Below, in pieces: positions 7,425 to 10,103 of a stretch of 10,103 nt of DNA (position 1 is the stretch's first letter; each line of letters begins with the position of its first letter). Both the position numbers and the translations under genes were made by a program. The stretch is from Candidatus Coatesiibacteriota bacterium. GTDB lineage: Bacteria; RBG-13-66-14. The notes under the pieces were generated by a model that saw nothing but the letters and a program-made list of their open reading frames with translations, ran no database searches and was not told the DNA's origin. The stretch lies in NCBI GenBank assembly GCA_014728185.1, contig WJMB01000280.1, positions 1-10,103 of the forward strand, written 5' to 3'.

Positions 7425-7472
7425 CTTTGTCTCTTTGTCTCTTTGTCTCTTTGTCTTTTCTTTGTCTTTTTT
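7425..7472. repeat. CTTTGTCT tandem repeat tract
   Basis: The 8-base unit CTTTGTCT occurs four times in perfect tandem (7425-7456), then once more after three Ts (7460-7467), and the tract ends in a T run to 7472. It is a pyrimidine-only strand except for one G per unit, located 36-83 bases upstream of the subunit D promoter -35 box. The number of units could vary by slippage. The rest of 7299-7424 holds only an A-rich run (7366-7380) and no gene. Confidence 0.75.
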
Positions 7473-7507
7473 GCTCGGTTTTGCTCGGCGCCGTCGCGCG
7501 GGTCTAG

Positions 7508-7536
7508 TTGACCGCGCAAGCCCCGGCGGCTATAAT
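7508..7536 (+). promoter_or_regulatory. Sigma70-type promoter of the V-type ATPase subunit D gene
   Basis: TTGACC (7508-7513), a 17-base spacer and a perfect TATAAT (7531-7536) make one of the best promoters in the window. Transcription should start near 7543, giving a leader of about 75 bases. The TTG of the -35 box happens to be in frame with the gene but is not its start codon. Confidence 0.8.
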
Positions 7537-7582
7537 CACTCCCGACGGCATACCAACTCACTATCTTTCTTCAACCAGCCTT

Positions 7583-7608
7583 CAAACAGCACTGCCAAAC
7601 AGCACTGC
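7583..7608. repeat. Perfect 13-bp tandem duplication in the subunit D leader
   Basis: CAAACAGCACTGC is present twice head to tail (7583-7595, 7596-7608), ending ten bases before the ATG at 7619, so within the expected 5' untranslated region. It may be a recent slippage duplication or a doubled binding site. Confidence 0.75.
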
Positions 7609-7618
7609 AAGAGGCACG

Positions 7619-8248
7619 ATGATCCTCGACGTCAACGCCACCCGCATGGAGCTGATGCGCCTGAAGAAGCGCCTCGGCGTCGCCAGGCGCGGGCACAAGC
7701 TGCTCAAGGACAAACAGGACGAGTTGATGCGGCGCTTCTTCGCCCTCATCGAGCGCAGCAAGGGACTGCGCAAAGAGGTCGAGGACGAGCTGCAGGAGGC
7801 CCTGGCCGGCTTCGTCGTCGCTCGCGGCCTGATGAGCGAACTCGTCACCGCCACCTCCCTGGCCCTGCCCAAGGTCAGCGGTTCCGTCCAGGTCGAGACC
7901 AAGCAGGTGATGAACCTCAAGGTCCCCCGGCTCTCCGTCGAGCTCCAGGGCAACGCCCTGGCCTACGGCCTGGCCTCCACACCGCCCGAACTCGACCTCG
8001 CCGTCGAGGGCTTTCGCTCCGTCCTTCCTCGATTATTGGAGCTGGCCGAACTTGAAAAATCCATCGGCATGCTGGCCCGGGAGCTCGAACGCACCCGCCA
8101 GCGCGTCAACGCCCTCGAACACAAGCTGATCCCCGACCTGACCGAGACCATCCGCTACATCAGCCTCAAGCTGGGTGAGCGCGAGCGCGGGACGCTGAGC
8201 CGGCTGATGAAGGTCAAGGAGATCCTGGAGGAACAGCGGGGATACTAG
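7619..8248 (+). CDS. atpD: V-type (A/V) ATP synthase subunit D, stand-alone gene
   Basis: The 209-residue product starts MILDVNATRMELMRLKKRL and continues with a long helix (RRGHKLLKDKQDELMRRF), a central segment (about 60-130), and a second long helix from about 140 (LEKSIGMLARELERTRQRVNALEH) ending with LIPDLTETIRYISLKLGERER. This is the coiled-coil layout and the conserved RVNALEH...IP..T..I..I.. signature of subunit D, the central rotor shaft that couples V1 catalysis to the membrane ring. Length is normal for the family. The ATG at 7619 follows AGAGG and begins at the conserved N-terminus. In most bacteria subunit D closes an operon after subunits A and B; here it has its own promoter, its own terminator (8290-8311) and no other ATPase gene in the window. 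The symbol atpD here means the V/A-type subunit, not F1 beta. Confidence 0.92.
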   Translation: MILDVNATRMELMRLKKRLGVARRGHKLLKDKQDELMRRFFALIERSKGLRKEVEDELQEALAGFVVARGLMSELVTATSLALPKVSGSVQVETKQVMNLKVPRLSVELQGNALAYGLASTPPELDLAVEGFRSVLPRLLELAELEKSIGMLARELERTRQRVNALEHKLIPDLTETIRYISLKLGERERGTLSRLMKVKEILEEQRGY

Positions 8249-8289
8249 GGGCGGATAGGAGCGGAGGTCAGATTCTCCAACAATGCGAG

Positions 8290-8311
8290 CGGCCCCGCCG
8301 GGGCCGTTTTT
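8290..8311 (+). terminator. Rho-independent terminator after subunit D
   Basis: CGGCCCC (8290-8296), loop GCC and GGGGCCG (8300-8306) are followed by TTTTT (8307-8311). It lies 41 bases after the stop codon and ends the monocistronic subunit D transcript. Confidence 0.85.
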
Positions 8312-8318
8312 AACAGGT

Positions 8319-8361
8319 CCTGTATGGCGGCCCCGGGGATTGTTCCCTGCGGGCCGCTTGG
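8319..8361 (+). repeat. Palindromic intergenic element, copy 1 (type A)
   Basis: The element reads CCTGTATGGCGGCCCC and continues to GGGCCGC at 8351-8357. It has an outer stem GCGGCCC/GGGCCGC and an inner stem GGGA/TCCC around TTG. Its 22-base core, from GGCGG at 8326 to CCC at 8347, is repeated exactly in copy 4 at 8559-8580. Confidence 0.7.
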
Positions 8362-8381
8362 TATTGCATACGATCTTACTC

Positions 8382-8420
8382 GCACCCTGCTGGGCGGGGT
8401 CTCCGACCCCGCCGTTTCTA
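8382..8420 (+). repeat. Palindromic intergenic element, copy 2 (type B)
   Basis: After the shared lead GCACCCTG (8382-8389), GGCGGGGTC (8393-8401), loop TCC and GACCCCGCC (8405-8413) make a perfect 9-bp stem. Then comes GTTTCTAC. It is the direct-orientation partner of copy 3. Confidence 0.75.
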
Positions 8421-8462
8421 CAGTCCCGTTGGCTTTCGAAGGTTGCTCAATAGGGCGGATTG

Positions 8463-8499
8463 ATCGAGGAACGGCCGGGTCGGAGACCCGGCCCTACGG
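8463..8499 (-). repeat. Palindromic intergenic element, copy 3 (type B, inverted)
   Basis: GGCCGGGTC (8473-8481), loop GGA and GACCCGGCC (8485-8493) are followed by CTACGG. Read on the minus strand it aligns with copy 2 along its whole length (CGTAGGGC... stem ...CGTTCCT). The stem differs from copy 2 by one base in each arm, and those two bases pair with each other. Confidence 0.75.
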
Positions 8500-8547
8500 A
8501 ATTGGGAATTGAGATTGATGTCCGAGTATTGACCGTTGTGTTGAATT

Positions 8548-8593
8548 GCACCCTGTAGGGCGGCCCCGGGGATTGTTCCCCGTGGGCCGTCGG
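8548..8593 (+). repeat. Palindromic intergenic element, copy 4 (type A)
   Basis: GCACCCTGTAGGGCGGCC begins at 8548, and the element ends with GGGCCG at 8584-8589. The outer stem is CGGCCC/GGGCCG and the inner stem is CGGGGA/TTCCCCG-like around TTG. It shares the lead GCACCCTG with copy 2 and the core with copy 1, which links all four elements into one family. Confidence 0.75.
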
Positions 8594-8646
8594 GTGTCAC
8601 GGATGCTTCGGTTACGCGCTATGGTTTGCTTGCACGGTACGTTGGG

Positions 8647-8679
8647 CGATTGTTTTTTTTGCTGGTCCACAAACAATCG
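8647..8679. repeat. 9-bp inverted repeat downstream of hicA
   Basis: CGATTGTTT (8647-8655) pairs perfectly with AAACAATCG (8671-8679) around a 15-base loop that starts with five more Ts (8656-8660). It lies 37 bases beyond the hicA stop codon. On the minus strand the hairpin is not followed by a T tract, so it is at best an atypical terminator. It sits at the right edge of the GC-rich repeat cluster, where composition turns AT-rich. The surrounding stretch 8594-8715 contains no gene. Confidence 0.5.
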
Positions 8680-8715
8680 GTTAAAGGCCCTGACCATTGT
8701 TCAGCTATACGATTA

Positions 8716-8946
8716 TTAGCATTCATCTAATAGCTTAAAGTACTCATGCCTGCTCATTTTAGCGGTTTTAAGAAGACCATTTATTATTGCTACAGTTACT
8801 TCGGAATAGCATGGTATTACAATCGGCCGTATTGACCCATCTTTTGAATATATTCTGTGGCTTCCTTTGGTCCTGTTGTATATATATCCATACTTGGTAA
8901 TTATGCATTCAAGTATGCGCCAGTGTACAGGTGTTATGCGGGGCAT
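8716..8946 (-). CDS. hicA: HicA-family toxin (mRNA interferase)
   Basis: The 76-residue protein (MPRITPVHWRILECIITKYGY...) has the HicA layout: an N-terminal helix for choosing the fold, TKGSHRIYSKDG (26-37) with the catalytic His30 in the GSH motif, a PIVIPCYSEVT strand and turn (41-51), and a C-terminal helix ending EYFKLL. HicA toxins are small double-stranded RNA-binding-fold nucleases that cut mRNA and stop translation until neutralised by HicB. Length is normal for the family. The start codon overlaps the end of hicB by 13 bases and has no Shine-Dalgarno sequence, so it is probably translated by coupling to hicB, which keeps toxin below antitoxin. Base use is AT-richer than in the native genes, consistent with acquisition. 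Confidence 0.85.
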   Translation of the reverse strand: MPRITPVHWRILECIITKYGYIYNRTKGSHRIYSKDGSIRPIVIPCYSEVTVAIINGLLKTAKMSRHEYFKLLDEC

Positions 8947-9257
8947 TTTTTCGCGTGATGCGGAATGCTAAAAGGTAATAGAACATCAATATATTTCTGA
9001 TCATTTTCTTCAACTACTGTTTTTTTCGTATGCTTTGCTAAGCGGAATCCGCATTCCTTCAAAGCTTCATCCATGGTGTTTCGTTCGTAGCAGGATTCCA
9101 AGAATAATTGGATAGTTGTATTTAGGTTTTTCAAAGCTTCGTCATTGCTTCTTCCTTGGGCGTAGAGATCCAGTACAGGACAGTAGGCTAGAATCCAGTC
9201 GCCCTCCTGCTCAAACCGATACGGTAAGCGCCAAGTGATGCTGACCTGTTGTTCCAT
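8934..9257 (-). CDS. hicB: HicB-family antitoxin
   Basis: The 107-residue protein carries the HicB partial RNase H-like fold: LPYRFEQEGDWILAYCPVLDLYAQGRSNDEALKNL (about 11-45) matches the family pattern of an E-x-G-x-W/Y-x-A-x-CP-L strand, a QG turn and an EAL-N helix. A second half around LKECGF and the strand YIDVLLPF follows. It would bind and block HicA encoded next to it. No helix-turn-helix or ribbon-helix-helix segment is evident in the short C-terminal tail (SIPHHAKKCPA), so direct autorepression is uncertain. The ATG at 9257 has a strong GGGAGG Shine-Dalgarno four bases upstream, unlike hicA. The order hicB-hicA is the reverse of the E. coli arrangement but common elsewhere. Confidence 0.82.
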   Translation of the reverse strand: MEQQVSITWRLPYRFEQEGDWILAYCPVLDLYAQGRSNDEALKNLNTTIQLFLESCYERNTMDEALKECGFRLAKHTKKTVVEENDQKYIDVLLPFSIPHHAKKCPA

Positions 9258-9277
9258 ATAACCTCCCAGTGCCGATT

Positions 9278-9306
9278 AAGATAGTCCGGTTTGGTGTTCT
9301 TGTCAA
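9278..9306 (-). promoter_or_regulatory. Promoter of hicBA
   Basis: On the minus strand a perfect TTGACA (9306-9301), a 17-base spacer and TATCTT (9283-9278, 4/6) are followed by a very short leader to the GGGAGG at 9267-9262. A second TTGACA lies directly upstream (9314-9309), so the hexamer is repeated with an 8-base period. The second copy has no matching -10 and could be part of an operator. Confidence 0.65.
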
Positions 9307-9369
9307 GGTGTCAACACGTTATGCATGGGCGTTGCACCTTGTTTCGCTCCAGGTATCAGGTTATGGCTT

Positions 9370-9442
9370 GGGCTCCGGTTGCGTCAAATGCCAATCCAGG
9401 CAGGCGAATGCCTGAAATCTTCATGCCTTCCGCCCGGAGCCC
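9370..9442. repeat. Nested inverted repeats between hicB and the KTSC gene
   Basis: GGGCTCCGG (9370-9378) pairs perfectly with CCGGAGCCC (9434-9442). Inside it CAGGCA (9397-9402), loop GGCGAA and TGCCTG (9409-9414) form a second hairpin. The outer arm ends one base from the stop codon of the KTSC gene. ATGCC occurs three times in the loop region. No T tract follows, so the structure is not a classic terminator. No gene was found in 9315-9443. Confidence 0.5.
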
Positions 9443-9443
9443 C

Positions 9444-9656
9444 CTAGCGTATCCTTCTGTAGGGGAAGTGGTACCGGATGTGCTCGCGGTAGTAGTCGCC
9501 GGGTTTGGGGGAGCCCATCATAGCCCGGTAGACCTCGACGGACACGCCCTCGTACTGGTACACCTGCCCGTTGTTGAACTCGAGCTCGAGCAGCTCGTCG
9601 CCCGACTGGTACCCGACGGTGGCGATGATCCGGCAATTGATGGGCAGCCGCAGCAT
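9444..9656 (-). CDS. KTSC domain protein
   Basis: The 70-residue protein (MLRLPINCRIIATVGYQSGDELLELEF...) matches the small KTSC domain: a strand with VGY (14-16), LELEFNNGQVYQYEGVSVEVYRAMM (23-47), which is the L-x-F-x-NG-x-Y-x-Y-x-V-x-x-x-VY pattern, then SPKPGDYYREHIRYHFPYRRI, the family ending with S-x-x-x-G-x-Y-x-x-x-I-R. The domain occurs alone and at the C-terminus of some lysyl-tRNA synthetases; its molecular role is not established. The ATG at 9656 follows AGGAAG at a good distance. Base use is GC-rich like the native genes, in contrast with hicBA next to it. It is probably transcribed alone, since the terminator at 9742-9773 separates it from the gene upstream; a TATACT at 9739-9734 could be its -10, but no good -35 is present. 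Confidence 0.8.
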   Translation of the reverse strand: MLRLPINCRIIATVGYQSGDELLELEFNNGQVYQYEGVSVEVYRAMMGSPKPGDYYREHIRYHFPYRRIR

Positions 9657-9741
9657 ACTCTTCCTGGATTCAGAAGGGTATTCAATCTTGGGATAGTCGG
9701 CAGTCGATAGTCATCAGGGTGATAGCGAGTTTTAGTATAAC

Positions 9742-9773
9742 AAAAGAGAGACCCGATGTGGGTCTCTCTTTTT
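9742..9773. terminator. Rho-independent terminator (symmetrical)
   Basis: AAAAGAGAGACCC (9742-9754), loop GATGT and GGGTCTCTCTTTT (9760-9772) form a 13-bp perfect stem with A and T tracts, so it can work on both strands. On the minus strand it lies 18 bases after the stop of the gene at the right edge, which it most likely serves. Confidence 0.85.
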
Positions 9774-9791
9774 ATTGCGATTGTGCGGTAT

Positions 9792-10103
9792 TTAGCGCTC
9801 GATCTCTTCGAAGTCGACGATCTCGGCCTGGAAGCTCCACTGGTTGTCCTTGCCCAGGCCGTTGTTGACGTAGTAGTCGGGATCGGCGGCGATCTCGTTC
9901 AGGCTGCGCTGGGTCATCAGCGGGACCGTGTCATCGGCTTCGTAGACGCGCAGGGTGCCGCTCTTGAAGGCGATGGAGGTTTCCTCGGATTCCTCGTCGG
10001 TGACGGTCTTGACGCCGGCGGCCAGCCAGAGGGTCTCGTCGTTCTCGGCGGCCTCGCGCAGGCGGTCGACCTGATCGGGGTCGGTGATGTTGACCCAGTA
10101 CTC
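9792..10103 (-). CDS. Unrecognised acidic protein, C-terminal part (5' end outside window)
   Basis: A reading frame enters from the right edge and ends with TAA at 9794-9792, giving 103 residues. It begins EYWVNITDPDQVDRLREAAE and contains ETLWLAAGVKTVTDEES, IAFKSGTLRVYEADD and DNQWSFQAEIVDFEEIER at the end. It is rich in Asp and Glu, GC-rich in codon use like the native genes, has no membrane segment in this part, and is followed by a good terminator. No domain is recognised. The alternating polar and hydrophobic stretches (TLRVYEA, SFQAEIVDF) suggest beta strands. Confidence 0.7.
   Translation of the reverse strand, partial: EYWVNITDPDQVDRLREAAENDETLWLAAGVKTVTDEESEETSIAFKSGTLRVYEADDTVPLMTQRSLNEIAADPDYYVNNGLGKDNQWSFQAEIVDFEEIER

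Noticed and set aside
7425..7472. CRISPR array
   Set aside because: The repeats are only 8 bases and directly abutting with no spacers; it is a simple tandem repeat.
7508..7618. TTG at 7508 as start of the subunit D gene
   Set aside because: That TTG is part of the -35 box, and the extra 37 residues are not found in subunit D proteins.
8324..8697. Small open frames in the repeat cluster (8324-8512 +, 8418-8600 -, 8494-8697 -)
   Set aside because: They run across palindromic elements, have no ribosome binding sites and no recognisable product.
9291..9710. 139-codon plus-strand frame over the KTSC gene
   Set aside because: It is antisense to the KTSC gene and crosses the nested hairpins and the hicBA promoter region.

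Overview
The window comes from the chromosome of a high-GC bacterium. A ribosomal protein S20 tail shows it is bacterial, and a V-type ATPase subunit D shows it uses, or carries part of, a V/A-type ATPase. Together with a very long TPR/DUF3857/transglutaminase-like secreted protein and dispersed palindromic intergenic repeats, this fits one of the less-studied bacterial lineages. The sequence alone does not fix the phylum. Most genes are GC-rich. Two stretches (about 121-1062 and about 8600-9330) are clearly AT-richer and look acquired.

Layout, left to right. (1) The end of rpsT (1-116, +). (2) An AT-rich island with one gene, a DUF3800-family protein (228-1052, +). It has its own near-consensus sigma70 promoter, an operator-like inverted repeat and a strong hairpin directly before a start codon that lacks a Shine-Dalgarno sequence. 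(3) A minus-strand operon read from 7141 down to 1075: a 1254-residue exported TPR/DUF3857/degenerate transglutaminase protein, a 374-residue family 2 glycosyltransferase with C-terminal membrane helices (17 bp gap), and a 387-residue radical SAM/SPASM-type enzyme (4 bp ATGA overlap). A promoter with 17 bp spacing lies just upstream. (4) A divergent intergenic region (7207-7507) with a long perfect inverted repeat, a second hairpin and a CTTTGTCT tandem array. (5) A stand-alone V-type ATPase subunit D gene (7619-8248, +) with a near-perfect sigma70 promoter and a rho-independent terminator. (6) A cluster of four palindromic repeat elements (8319-8593). Two of them form an inverted pair with a compensatory base change in the stem. 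(7) A hicBA toxin-antitoxin operon (minus strand, 9257-8716) with a clean promoter. (8) A small KTSC-domain gene (9656-9444, -). (9) A bidirectional-looking terminator and the C-terminal 103 residues of an unrecognised acidic protein (10103-9792, -).

The three-gene operon is the most interesting functional unit. A secreted, probably non-catalytic transglutaminase-fold scaffold, a membrane-anchored glycosyltransferase and an Fe-S radical enzyme are tightly coupled, which suggests a cell-envelope glycan or peptide modification pathway whose product cannot be read from sequence. The DUF3800 island and hicBA are the accessory, possibly defence- or maintenance-related, pieces.
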